A stretch of DNA of 64,000 bases from Sinotaia quadrata (taxonomy: Eukaryota > Mollusca > Gastropoda > Architaenioglossa > Viviparidae): the NCBI GenBank assembly GCA_028829895.1, contig CM054179.1, forward strand, positions 33,769,117 through 33,833,116. The letters run 5' to 3'. The translations under genes and the position numbers were made by a program. The notes below the pieces were generated by a model. That model was given only the letters and a program-made list of their open reading frames with translations. It did no database searches and was not told where the DNA came from. Shown here piece by piece: positions 11,101-23,100 of the stretch; the first letter of the stretch is position 1, and the number at the start of each line of letters is the position of its first letter.

Positions 11101-12429
11101 TACAGCCCGTAGTTATCATGTGATGTCTCAAGAAGTAGATGTCAATATTGTCTTTGGCAATAGCTACAGTTAATGAATTTCTCTTGTTAAAATAAGTCAA
11201 ATGAATACTGACACTACAAAGTGATTTGGTTCAGGGCATTCTCAAATGACAAAATAGATGGTGAAATACTGTCTGCTGTCAAGATATTCTAGAAATTATG
11301 ACAGCTGTTATATAGTGTTAACAAATTTTGCTGTTATTGCATTCCTGCAGAAGAGAATATAGTATTTTAAGTACCGGTAGGATCATGCGTGACCATGCAA
11401 GATGATTTACATTACTGTACTACATTTTAGGAAATATAATTAACTTTTCAATTAATTTGTTTTTGATACTATCATTGTATCAATCACCACTTTCACTGCC
11501 AAATGGTGAGTTCTATTGATCTGTTATATGTGGGCTTTAATACTGTTGTGATTTAAACTGAACTGATGGTCAGTAGAGCATCGGGCAGTTCACTTCAGTT
11601 GTTTTCTAGTAGTTCTAGACTATTTCACAAGAAACAAATTGAAAGTTCATATCAGATGTATGCTATTACTTGCTATGTTTGTTAATAACAGTATTAGAAA
11701 CTATTACTATTATATCTAATAATGTAATAGCCAATTATTTCGACAGTGAAAATCATATTACATTAAGTGATGAAATAATGTAAAGTTGTAAAATCAGCTG
11801 AAAATATTGTTAAATAACAGCTAGTACATTACTGTCTTGCAATTTACACGTTTACAATTTCGCTAACCTACCGACAAATGTTGAGGTGATGGTGTAAGTA
11901 AGAGGTAGAGTCCAAAAAATACCGACACAAAGCAGACAACACTTACATATATAAGTATTGCCCTAGTTTTTAACCGAATCCTCATTATTCTAAGTTTAAA
12001 TAATAATAAGAGTACGACTGTATAACAAAACGTTAAAACGTATACATGAATAGTATTACAAAGTAAAGATAAGAATTATGCCCCCTGTTTTTGAAAACGC
12101 TAAATCAGCACTATGTGACTTTGAAATTTGAGCCCTGTTATGGAGCAGTTAAAAATTACGCTACTGTAAAATGTCTGAGAGAGAGGACCATTATGTTGCG
12201 TACTTATTATAAACTCACTATATTGTCGTCTAAATCCTTATCAATCCATTTGATGTTAAATCCTGTAATCAATTAAAAACAAACAATCGAATAAATCTCA
12301 CTTATAAAACATCTGTACCCCTATTAAAAAAGTTGAAAGAAACCAGCCATTCTAGCCGGGTTTGTTCTCAAAAACACGCGAATCACGTGATCTTGAAGAA
12401 ATTCTAAATATAGAGTTCTGCCCTCGCAT
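4691..12429 (-). CDS. Unidentified gene downstream of UBXN4, 4-5 exons, 3' end not found
   Basis: Four minus-strand exons (12262-12219, 7938-7872, 5496-5447, 4782-4691) have good splice sites and join in phase. In three of them only the chained frame is open; in the 50-nt exon a second frame is open but would hit a stop on joining. A fifth, less certain, first exon (12429-12387) also fits. Together they give about 98 residues, rich in Lys, Asp, Glu and Gln, with pieces such as FNIKWIDKDLDDNI, IEKAAKDRWSQTGQEHKP and NMTWEDLSNLYH. I recognise no domain. The protein looks soluble, with no signal peptide or membrane segment in the part seen. The last exon ends in a split codon, so more exons must follow in the left 4.6 kb or beyond the window. 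Confidence 0.6.
5091..5133. repeat. (TG)n microsatellite
   Basis: About 20 uninterrupted TG units. Confidence 0.95.
5447..5496 (-). CDS. Unidentified gene, 50-nt exon
   Basis: The acceptor has a long pyrimidine tract (TATTTTTTTTGGTAG) and the donor is consensus GTAAGT. Joined to the previous exon it reads A then LHQENQISAFILKRMQ and ends in phase 0. Another frame (SSSGKPNFSIHFEKNA) is also open here, but joining it to the next exon gives an immediate stop. Confidence 0.55.
6318..6692. repeat. Minisatellite, 62-75 bp unit, about six copies
   Basis: Units contain GTTTTGAACAGGTAC, an AGAA-rich middle and CTGCAATGAAAAGG. The three right-hand units are nearly identical at 62-63 bp; the left ones are longer and more diverged. 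Long ORFs here, up to 137 codons on the minus strand, are by-products of the repeat. Confidence 0.92.
6693..6905. repeat. Second minisatellite, about 70-bp unit, three copies
   Basis: Units begin ATTGACATAGAACCAATGAA and end CTTAAAATGTTTTC. They adjoin the previous array but share no obvious sequence with it. Confidence 0.85.
7180..7490. repeat. Diverged two-copy repeat, about 140 bp apart
   Basis: A segment with TTAGATAAATAAA, GAAAGGCTTGATATTTGTAA and ACTTGGTA recurs as TTAGATAAATAAAATAAG, GAAAGGTTTACTCTTTGTAA and ACTTGGTATGAG. This looks like an old tandem duplication. Confidence 0.55.
7872..7938 (-). CDS. Unidentified gene, exon encoding SKKSIEKAAKDRW...
   Basis: Acceptor TTTTATGCCCAG and donor GTAATT bound 67 nt. 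Only phase 0 is open, giving 22 codons (SKKSIEKAAKDRWSQTGQ then EHKP) and one trailing G. Confidence 0.6.
9446..9660. repeat. Minisatellite, about 55-bp unit, four copies
   Basis: The unit runs CTCCTTTTATTTAAGGACTG, a TGTGTG run, TATCAAGACTGAACAGTT. Length differences lie mainly in the TG run. Confidence 0.9.
9685..9845. repeat. Short three-copy degenerate repeat
   Basis: TTAACACAATGCAATTTTAA recurs in diverged form near 9756 (AACACAATACAATTTTAATA) and 9812 (TTAGCAAAATACAATTCTAG). Confidence 0.6.
10085..10670. repeat. 36-bp minisatellite with degenerate flanks
   Basis: The core (about 10130-10360) is roughly seven near-identical 36-bp units with TTGGGAAGAGTTGATTTGTA. As the unit is a multiple of three, it yields spurious 12-residue repeat ORFs on both strands. 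To about 10660 the same theme continues as increasingly diverged units (GTCAGTAAGAGATGACTGGT). Confidence 0.92.
10680..12210. other. Intron of the unidentified gene, nothing recognised
   Basis: AT-rich sequence without clear repeats. One splice-bounded stretch at about 11112-11170 on the minus strand was considered and not accepted because its phase does not fit. Confidence 0.4.
12219..12262 (-). CDS. Unidentified gene, exon encoding FNIKWIDKDLDDNI
   Basis: Strong acceptor (TTTTTAATTGATTACAG) and strong donor (GTGAGT) bound 44 nt. The other two frames hit stops; the open one gives two leading bases and 14 codons, ending in phase 0, as the next exon requires. Confidence 0.55.
12387..12429 (-). 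CDS. Possible first exon of the unidentified gene
   Basis: ATG at 12429-12427, then 14 codons (MRGQNSIFRISSRS) and one base before GTGATT. The trailing C plus the next exon's GA makes Arg in frame. A second donor, GTGTTT, 12 bases downstream, also keeps the frame. The implied intron is 124 nt. Neither donor is strong, so this exon is tentative. Confidence 0.35.
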
Positions 12430-12529
12430 GTTATCATTTCTTTAGAGTGGTTTTTATCTTTCAGAAGACAAGCCTGAAGCCTAATGCCAAGTGACCGAAG
12501 TCTTCGAAATGTACAACGTTGTTAAACAA

Positions 12530-13480
12530 AGCAGCCCCCCCTCCCCCAATATATTTATGAAGAATGCTGTGAGGTGAAGATGATCAAGTATATATATATA
12601 GTTTTGGATCCAATAATAGATCTATAGGCCGGCATTTTTTATTGCTTCATCAAAACGATCATTTATGTTTGTCCCAAAGCTCATCCAGCAACGTGAACTA
12701 ACGTGCGCATGCACAGATAACACGTCTTTTATATAAGTTAAAATGTAGTTAACAAATTTAACTGGATAGCAATCTACAATCATATAGAAGTCTTTTTTAA
12801 TACTATTGGTAGGACAGATTATTTCTATATTTCTGATTCACACTCTTAAAGATTAGAAAAGTAAATGTGACACCTAACCATACTGTATTCATTGTGTGTA
12901 AAGTTATGGTATTCATCTCAAATAAGTTTCTGGTGAATAATTTTCATAAGTTTAAATAATATTTGGTATTCAGGTGAAGCATTTTAAAACTGCTCACTGA
13001 TTTAAAAAAAAATTACAGTGAAAGTATTGGAATTATTATTTCTTCTTATTTAGAATTAATATTATATTGAGTACCATATATGGATTTGTTATTAAAATAT
13101 AAACTACAGATACTGGTTGTGCATATTAATTTTATTATTTCTATGTAGCTTTAAAGCCAAGTAAAAGTCAGATGCATTTTTATTATCTTGAGAGATTATA
13201 ACAAGAAACATAAGCATTTACTGATAGCATCTTAGGACTGAAGCCAATCAATTTTTTTTCATGAATAATGAAAAAAGAAATAATTTCTATGTATACTCTT
13301 TATGTAGTTTTAATTATATTGACATACATTTTATAATTAAAAGTTGTGCATAATAATTTTATTTATTAATTTTTTACTGTTCTAAATTTTATTATTTTTA
13401 TTAGCAGTAACTTTTAAAAAAAATGCATTATTTATGTATTTTATTAACTTGCATGATGGAGTAAATTTGCACATCCCTAT
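12530..13480. other. No recognised feature
   Basis: AT-rich sequence between the candidate first exon of the unidentified gene and the 13.5-kb repeat. It holds a C-run (about 12535-12545) and a short TA run at about 12590. Confidence 0.4.
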
Positions 13481-13489
13481 TTCTAGACT

Positions 13490-14120
13490 TAATTGTTAAA
13501 CTGTCAAAGTGACATGACTTTGGGCACTCCTTATGATGGTATTTTTTTGTTGTGTCAGAGTTGGAGTAAACAACTTGAGAATATGCTAGAAATTGCTGAT
13601 GCAATCCAAACCAGTTCCAACTGGTTGAATAGTTTTTATTATCCAATGGTTAAGATTTATGAGAATGAGTCCAGTCAATGGACTGAAATAAAAAGTTTAC
13701 CTGCTGTAGAGAATTCTATTATCTAATCACTTGAATATGGTGTGGCAAGAAGTCTGGTCATGAATGGCAGCCTTTAGTTTAATGGTGAGTTAAATGACTG
13801 ATTGAGAGAGAATCAACGTAGAAATATTTCATGCATTTGTGTTTTTGATATACTTGCATTTTATGTAGAGATGTATTATGTGATTAGTATAATATTGTGT
13901 GATGGTAAATGTCTGTCTTTAATGTTGTGGAAGAGAGAAAATGTTAACAGCGCCCACATATCTGCCAAGTGAGAGAGACGAGTGGTCTTTGCTGGAGAAT
14001 TATTAATAACACATAAAATTAAGATTCTCATCACTTGTAATTAGTTATGGATGATTAATAAATAATAATAATAATCATAACCATTAACTAGGTGGCGTTG
14101 GCATAACAAATTGTAATTTT
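13490..14120 (+). repeat. Dispersed retroelement-like repeat, copy A (internally deleted)
   Basis: Positions 13490-13890 match 62650-63050 at many points (GGGCACTC, TATCCAATG, GAGAGAATC, TGTAGAGATGT). After that the sequence jumps to ATGTTGTGGAAGAGAGAAAA at about 13922, which in the 62.6-kb copy lies some 870 bp further on. The last part (AATAATCATAACC, AGGTGGCGTTGGC) also recurs at 54.8-55.0 kb. A retroelement origin is suggested by the pol fragments beside the 54-kb copy. Confidence 0.65.
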
Positions 14121-17040
14121 ATTATTATTATTTATTTGTATCTCACCACAAAATTTCAATGTACACATTACATTAAACTGATAATAAACACATCATTAAA
14201 AATTCTTTTAATAAAAAAAAAAATAGATTTTTTATAGCAAGAAGCCAATCCTCTTTTATAACAGATTTGAGATATCTCCAGTGATTCATTGTTGCTGACA
14301 GTTACACTTCTGTCTTGACTAGTAGCCATGCTGCTCGTCATATCTGTTTCCACCATTTGGCATCACAAGCTTTTGTGTTTTCGAAGAAGCCCAGAATCAT
14401 ATGTTCAGCAAAGTATATTGTAATTAATAAAAGTGCACTTATCGTTCATTCATAACACAACAATTAGTTTGTATCATAAAAATTTTTGTTTTAAAATTTT
14501 ATAACAAAATATTTAGAAGCAATACTAACCCTTGCATTATATGTATTACAAAATATTTCTTAAAACAGTCATGAAATTTTCATGTAAGGGAGGCTTTGCC
14601 AGCATTGCTTCTTTATAATATTATGTACCCCATGATATATGATGCAAAAAAAAAATAATACTATATATATAAAGATACATATAACTCAACATTGGTACCA
14701 TAGGAGATATTTATAAGAGGCATTTACTTTCAAGAGACAAATATTATATGTTTGAAATATGTATTGCGCTATTCCAGCAGTTTTAATGGTTAGTAACCAA
14801 TACATACATCCAGGAATATGGAGTTTCTGGTCCTTATCACTCACCATCTTTGCTACACAAATTCATGGAACTTTATGTTTCACATTTCAAGATATTTGTG
14901 ATGGAGTTTGAATGTGGAATGTAAGACTGTACTCTAATAGGCATGTCCAGTAATTGTTCTTCAGGAACACCACTCTGACCAAGAAGAGAGACATTTGTCT
15001 GGCATGACATCTCTACATAAAAAACTTGATGCTGTCCAGAAGCAATGTCAAGAAAGCTTAAAAAAATCTGTCTGCAATTTACAGTACCACTACAAAAAAA
15101 CATAGGAATATGGAGTTACTGGTCCTTGAACACTGATACAGAATCTCAACCACAGAATAGTAAACATACTCCATTTTGTTTATGTTTTGAATTTCATTGG
15201 TTAAATATTAGTACTGTTCACAAACAAAAAATATTTTATTGAAGGAAAGATCATTTATGTGCATAGGTGTATGTGACACAAATTCCATAAATCTACTGAT
15301 GTTTTAGGCCACAGTTATGTTAGCAAATTACCAATTTTTACCTGTGGATATGATTTTCTAGGCATAAAAATCTGACATGACTATATTAAATTATGAAATA
15401 TTAACAAAAGTATTTATTCTGCTAAATAAAATATTTTATATATGCTCTTAAGAAAAAATCTGAACTGTTATTATACCATAATTCTAGGGCAATGTTTGTT
15501 AGTTTGAAAATTTAACTTTGGATTATTTTTTTCTATTGCTTGTAAATGTACAACAAAAGTTATAAATACAAAAATGGAATGGAAACTAATATTTTACGTA
15601 GCATTACAATAATTTGATACAGTTTTCAGTGTACCATTTTGAAGTGCTAATTTAAATGTTCATTTTCAAAACTGAAATATTTAATTTTAATATATTTTAA
15701 ACTTATAAGCCAATAAATACATTTATGTATTTAAAAAAAAAAAATTATAATTTAAATTTTGTTCATGAAGACAAGCAGGTGCAAAATGGCATGCTAAAAA
15801 CTATTTGAATAAAGTTGGTAGATAATTTTATTTTAATTTTTATTAAAAGGAAATGTAATTATATTTTTACTTTTTCCAAGTGAGAAATATTAAAATCATG
15901 GGTTTTTTTTGTGTGCAAAACTCATGCTAAACAAAAAACTCCAAACTTTATTTGTTTGTTTTTAATATATGAGATTAACAATAATATGCTTCCTATACAT
16001 GCAGATTATATTTCATTAAAAAAAAAATATTCCCATCCACTCACCCACCAGGTAAAACATTCAAGTCTTGTTTATTATATATATTTTTGAGCTCTTATAT
16101 TTATTTACATTGTTTAATATAAATGATGTAATTGCTTATTTTTAATAATTACATTTTATTATTCTAATAAGTAATAAATTAAATAAAATCTGTCCAAGTA
16201 TTCGCTATACTAAAAATATCACATATACTTAATCCAGAGCTTGCCTATTATATAGTACTAATCTCATTTATTAACTAGCTGGAAGTGCCCTACCCCTCAA
16301 CCCCATTCACACAGTATATTTTTGAACAGTGATTCAGTATTGAGTTTGTGTGTGCCAAATGAAATCAATAAAAATAAAAGTTTTACATTTTTCTTCTGCA
16401 GATGGATTTTAAAAAAACTGTCTTCAGAATTTTTTTTTTAGTAACTACAGAAATGGATCTGCACAACCACAGAAATATATAAAAGCAATAATAATTCCCT
16501 TGACTGAATTTTGTGAGCAAATGCCTGTCAGGTGCTTACAAAAGACTCTAGGTTAATTTTAAAGGCCATGGACCAACATTCTTATTATATTTTGCAAGCA
16601 AGCAAGGTCTGTGACTTTCATATACTAAATATCTAGAAAGCAATGGAAATATTTTGTAATTGCTGATTAAATCAACATATTTTCTTTATTTTGCAATCTC
16701 ACATTGAAAGTTGAAATTTTTATTTCAAAGTATACATTTTATGTACAAACATAGTTTTCTTTAATGACTACATATCCATATCTGAAAGATGGAAACAGTC
16801 AATAAAATGACAAAATAACCATAATACCTTATAACTTGTTTGTAACAAACGATTTCTCCAGGAATCGGGCAGTTCAATGACTTGAATACATGTAAGCACA
16901 TATTGTGCATTTATATATAATAACTGTTTGCAGTCTAGAACTTTTGTTTTTATTTAACACTTTTATATTGTCATAATTTAACGAAAGATATAAAAAATAA
17001 ATATAAGACTATTACTTTTGCTAATGCCTTATACCAGAAG
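14120..17040. other. 3' flank of UBXN4, nothing recognised
   Basis: AT-rich. A short local duplication is visible: AGGAATATGGAGTTTCTGGT (about 14813) and AGGAATATGGAGTTACTGGT (about 15103). Small microsatellite-like A and T runs occur. No exon or element end was found. Confidence 0.4.
16949..16954 (-). terminator. Candidate polyadenylation signal of UBXN4
   Basis: AATAAA on the minus strand about 95 nt past the UBXN4 stop codon, followed by an A- and T-rich stretch. AT-rich DNA makes such hexamers common, so position is the main support. Confidence 0.45.
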
Positions 17041-17048
17041 TAATAAAA

Positions 17049-17184
17049 CTACATTTGCTGTGTTGAATTGCCATTCCAAGTTGCATTTTCATCATCATCA
17101 TCATCATCTGCATTTCTCAAACGACGAATGTTACTACCATCTTGTCGACTGAAATTGTTGGCTCCTGGTGATCTCTTTGTGGCA
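17049..17184 (-). CDS. UBXN4: UBXN4 exon 12, C-terminal tail and stop (residues 428-472)
   Basis: The exon opens in phase with exon 11 (AC|T, Thr) and reads ATKRSPGANNFSRQDGSNIR, then RLRNA, six Asp, ENATWNGNSTQQM and TAG at 17051-17049. The human tail is YRLRTQDDGDGENNTWNGNSTQQM. The six-Asp run is coded by a GAT repeat and may vary in length. Confidence 0.95.
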
Positions 17185-20100
17185 CTGAAAGTAAAAATGA
17201 AAATTAGAAATGTAAGAGATATTTATTTCAGAAATAAACAAATTAAATTTCAAATGCATTTAATCTTTTATAATTTCATCATTTCAATGAAAGGTGATTC
17301 AGATTGCAATAGTATATTTTGCATGAAAGCCAGAAGCGCCCTTACCCTCCAACCCCACTCACAGTATATTTTTGAACAGTAATTCAGTACTGGGTTGACT
17401 AAAAACTAGTAGAGTGGAATATAGATAATTATATTTTCTGATTCAAACTAAATTGAGATTTTTAATATTCTTTTTCTTTACTATTAAATAGTAATACTAG
17501 TGAATATAATCATAATTTAAAGAAAAATAAATGCTATAAATTTAACCTGATCATGTTTCAATGAGCAAGTGTACACAAAACCCTCTTCTAAGCAACTCAA
17601 TATCAGAAGCAGTTTTATTTAAAACTGTTAAATAACAAATAACATTTGTTCAACTCAGCATCAGAAGCAACTTGTTTTATCAAAGCTGTTAAATTAACAA
17701 ATGACACCAGCAGCAAAGTGTTTTATCAAAGCTGTTATATAACAAATAACTGGGTCCATAGCAACCTTGAAAAGCTCTTAAAAACAGAGTGGTCTTGAAA
17801 AGTACTTGAATTCTATTTTGTAATTTTTCATGATCAATGTTTCTTGAAGTCAGCAAACCAGGCTTCATCTAGTGAAGCTAACCAGTTCTAGGTGCTGGCT
17901 AGTTAAAGTGACCAATGAGCTGATACTGGTCAATAACAAATCTAACAAATAAGAGTCAAACAGAAAGTGACCTCTTAGAAAAATCCCTTATTCTTATCAC
18001 TTGCTTTTCTCTATGGTCAAGTCTGCTCATTAAAGGCTGATCCTGAGCTGGTGAGCTATTTGAATGATAAAGGAAGAGTGGACTTAGAAATCAATTTATG
18101 GTTTGTCATTTGACTCAGAGATGATTTCATGTATTTTTAGTATGCTGACTTTTATGATTTTGCAGTTAGAAATGTTTTCATGTTTTTGAACTAATATTCA
18201 TGACTTGTAATTAGAGAGACTTTGTATATTACATTATTGAATATGTGGCATTGTCCCTAGTGGAAATGTTATTCATGAGTTTGATTATGTCATATTTTAT
18301 GTCCACATTTGTGAATTGGACTAATGAATTTTACTATAGGAATGTAAGTTTAAGAATGCTTATGAAGAGAATGGGAGTGTAGAATATTTTAAACCTGAAT
18401 CCATTGATCTGACTTTTCCAGGGAAGAACAAGCCTTTCTGGGTTTTTATGTTATTCGCTTCAGACTGCAATGATCTACTGCACTCTACTTGAGTACATTG
18501 ATACATGTGTCTTACACTATTGTTACACTTGCTGACAACAGGGTTGCTGGAAATTGGCTATGTGAATCTCCATTCCAAACCCATATGGCAGAAGATGGGT
18601 CCAGTCTGGAGAGATTGTACACCGAATTCTTGGAACAGTTTGGGTAGCATGTCTAGAGGTGCATGCTAGACCTATTATCCAAAGCAGGCAATGTGAGCTT
18701 GTGACATTGTTGTGAAAACTATGCCAGTGACAGCTTAAGTCATAATGAAGGTCAAGTAAAACTAAATATTGCTTCTTTTACTCCTGCTTTGATTTCCATG
18801 ATGAGAAATAGACTCACAATCTGATTATTGATTACTAACCTATTTTATTGTTATGATAGAGACTGAATAGGTGGTGGACATTATTTGAATATTTATCCTC
18901 AGTAGAAGTATAAGTGTCTGTGTTCTTTTTCAATTACATTCATGTGTATGATTTGATTGCTGATATAATAAATTTATTGTTGTTTCTTATTTATCCTTCT
19001 TACATACAATTTAAATTATATGTTTGGATAATAGTAGGTGGATGGGGGCTTGTTTAAAATAACATAAAAGATGGATCTAATTACTCTTTAGGTAAGAAGT
19101 TCCACCTATGGAAGAAATTATATGTCAGTAGAATGTCTATCTAAATGTGAGTAAGGGGGTTGAGTTTCTGCAGTGCCAAGTGATTCGCCAAGTTGAGTCT
19201 CTTATTGGGATCTATTATTAATATATGAATTAAGACTCCAGTCACTTGTATTTAGTATGAATTATTAATTAGAATATAATAATAATCATAACCAGCAGGG
19301 CGTATGTCAGAGGTGCACTTCTCCCCACATATACACTTATTGATATTTTTGGTGTTTAATTTCTAGCTGGTGACTAAAATAAAACAAATAATAATTTTAG
19401 CCAATGGCCTATGATTTATTAATCCTAAGAGGAGGGCTTTAGAAGAGAAAGCATCACTGGATAAAACTGGCATTAAATTCATGTTAACACATGCAGCAAG
19501 AGTATGAGAAATAGAAAATATTTGAAATGTGATGGACACAATTGTTAAAATATGGCTGATTGTTGAATTGTTAAATTATGGCTGATGATATATTGCAGTT
19601 TGAATACAAAAGCTTTTGGGTTGAAGAATACATTTACATATTTAGCAATTCACTTTGAACTAAAATTAGACTGTGCCAAACAAATGTTGAATGGAAATGT
19701 AAACCAGAATATTTCCCAAACAAAGATATTACTATTAAGAAAATAATAGAACTTAAATCTTCATACGTTGATCTCCGATCTCCTCCTGCTGCTGATGTTG
19801 AACTAAGACTTCTAGAAGCACTGGAATTGGAATTGTGGGATCCAGTAGGTGATGTTGTGAAAAAAGATATGAAGAAATTCCAGACAAACATTAAAGGAGT
19901 CAATAGAAGAGATACCAGACCTCCTCCCCCTTGCACTATTTTCTTTTGCAATGCTCCTATGTTCTGAAAAAAATAAAAAAATATTACTGAAAAATAAATT
20001 TAAAAAAATTCCATCCCTAACATAACAAATAGCCATCATTAAAAATATCAATAATAAAACAAAATTCACTTAAGAAAACTAAATCTTAAATACAGGCAGT

Positions 20101-23100
20101 CCTCAGGCTTTGAACAAGTTCCATTCTCAAAATTAAGTCAAATTTGTATGTAACTTGGAACCAAATGAAAAAAAGGAAGTGTCTCTGTGTACAACCAGAA
20201 AACCCAACAAATGTTTTTAAGGTTACAGTTTGAGTTTGTTAGATAGGGTTGTTTTAGTTTTTATTTTAGAGAAAGGTTAGGGTTAGGAATAGCTGCCAAT
20301 AAAAAAAAATTGAAAATAAATCCATACACTAAAACTTTTTATTTAGATTTATCATTCATAAACTTTACTTTCTTCATTTTTCTGTTAATTTTGTGTTAAC
20401 TTAATTATTGCAGTAAAAATAGCATCAATTAACCCTTTGCATGTACATATATAAATGCTGTCCTCGATATTACATTAAATATCCCTTTAATATTTCAAAC
20501 ATAACAGTCTAGTACGGAGCTGTTGGGTCAAATGGTTGTGTATGGAGTCTGCCTACAAAAGAAACAAAACAAAAACCATGATTCACTATATAAACTCTGT
20601 CTTTCAAAATGGAACTGACTGTTGACCAACTGTCATCTAATGTTTTGCTGATGCTTGTCAGAGTTAAGAATGCTTTATAATATCAAGTTTCTCTTTCACT
20701 GTTATTGTTTTTCTCTGTTTTGATGCATCACCGGTACTTCTATTAGATTTCCATTTAAGACCCATGACAGAGGTTTGTACATTCTCAGAAGTGAATAAGG
20801 AGACACACCAACATAATGTATAGATATGAAAAAGTCTACACGAATACAAGATCCATCTTATAATGGCAAAAATGTTATGCTTGGCCACACTGCAGGTAAG
20901 ACAAAAATTAAATTATACTTTTACTTTCTTCTAATTAAATAATATTACATATTCTACATGCATTATTATATATTTTAAAAAATATACCAATAGTATTATA
21001 ATAATATTATACAGTAATTATTTTCCTCCACTGTAGAAAATTCATAATTGCTCTTGCTATTAGGAACTGTTTTAGGTAACTTGGACTTTTTACAATCTGG
21101 TTCTTATCCATGGAATGCTGTTAAGTCAGATATTTGTAATCTGGAAATCACAAGTATTTTAAAATAATCATATTTGATTGACATGGACATTTGAAGTGTA
21201 TGATAATTGTTGTTATTTAGTAATTATATGTTGAAACTACATCAAACCACAAAAACACTGAATTTTAAAGATTTGTTCAAAACATTCTGTATTGTCAGTT
21301 CATATCTTTTAGAAAAAGAAGTCACATTATCTCAAATAAATGTGTATGCAAATGCAATCCTGCAATGAAAATTCATTTGAAGATATTCCATGGGAGTTTT
21401 TTATTTGGACCCATTCATTTTACTGCTAGTATTTTCTTTATCCAGTTTTTTTGTGTATGGAAGCATGTTTGGGGTGTGTAAGTAAACAATATTTTTCTCA
21501 GTAAACTATTGAAGTTTTTTTTTCTAATTAAAGTGAAAAATGTTAAGTCTTAGATGAAAAAAAGTTAAAAATTAAAACTTGATTCACAAAGTCATGAAAA
21601 AGTTTCACGAACAAAAATTTCTAACTTACTGGAACCACTATAATTACTGCCGTAGGGGCAAGCTGCAAGTCCAGAAAAGTGGAAGCCATGTCTCCTACAG
21701 TGAAAGTTCGCCTTGGAAATGTTGTAGATAATGTAACAGCCCCACCAAAGTGCTGTAAAATAGATGAAAGAAAAGAAAATATAATAAAGAGAGTAATTTA
21801 CAGCATAACACAATAAAAATTGATTGAAGAGTCTAATAAGAATTCACACTAGGAATTCTGCTTCATCAATATTTGTCAGTTATGACCAATAAAAAAAGCT
21901 TTTTCAACAATACAAATAAGCATGCCAAAATTTTGTGACTACATTATTTCTTTAAAACAATAAAAGCATTTAATTTCTTAATTTTAGAACTGTCAGGCCC
22001 GAACTGACTTTTCTTCAATCAAATCAACTTCCTCACTTGGCCTGTACCTCTGACATGAAGCTGAGGCTTAGATAATAATGGCAAGAGAAATGACAATACA
22101 GCTGAAGCTGAAGCTGGGATGATAATGGCTAAGAAAGAGGGAACCAAAAGTATGCTATTTTCTTTCTCTTTATTTCAGTCACTGTCTGCTTGTACCTGAC
22201 TTACATGCAATTACAAAACTTTAAAATTAAAAGTCTTCTGTAAAATTCTGGTAATTTTCTCAGGTGATAAAAGCAATTATCTGGACAATATTTCTAAATA
22301 ATATGTTGTAAAGATGCTTTAGAGGTTCATCTATGTGTAAAAACGAATATGCAATAAGATAATTTAACATTTCAAGGATTTCTATTCTTCCATTTTTCAA
22401 AACAAGACTTGAAGCACACGTGTTGTTATTCTTTTCTGTCCATTTGACTACAACAAGGGGTAAGTGTGACATTTTGATGAGAGATGGGCAAGATGTTAAT
22501 TCTCCGCCACTCTGGGCCACCCATAACCTTAGGCTAAACCCCAAAACACACCTTCTGGCTGGCCACACTTGTTAGAAAGATGAGTGATAGATAATGTAGA
22601 ATATAAGAGTGATAGTTGTAGAAGATAGCTCGAACCCCCTGATGCAGCCAGGACAGTATGTAAATAAAGGACACAGACTACAACATATAACATGTAAGTG
22701 AGTCATGCTAATATGAGTGGTCTAAGTATCAACAATAATGTATTCAACAAGAAATAACATAAGACTGCACAGTTACAATCAGAGTTTATATATATTGAGT
22801 TCATAAGAGAATGTTTTGAATCCTATGGCACTGTAGTAGTTGTTGGATTCATTTATACGAGTGAACTATAAATGGGTTTATACAAGAACACTGAATGTTT
22901 CTGAGAGTGAACTCTAAAAGTACTTTGATTAAAGTTTGAGTGAATTTAATTGTATCTTGACTGAAGCTGTGTGGCTGTTGACTTTATAATTATGTAACTT
23001 TTAGAATCTCCTGAAGTGTAGTCCAGGGTCCCAGTGAATTTTGTTAGCAGACACATGTGGTGTGTTGAAATGGTCCTTGGAACATGGGTCATTGCTCTGG

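Noticed and set aside
11112..11171. Possible minus-strand exon reading AIAKDNIDIYFLRHHMITTG
   Set aside because: It has a fair acceptor and GTATGG donor, but its phase does not fit between the 12.2-kb and 7.9-kb exons, and in the required phase it contains a stop.
22260..22568. 102-codon minus-strand ORF in UBXN4 intron 9
   Set aside because: No recognisable domain or splice sites; more likely chance or old transposon sequence.
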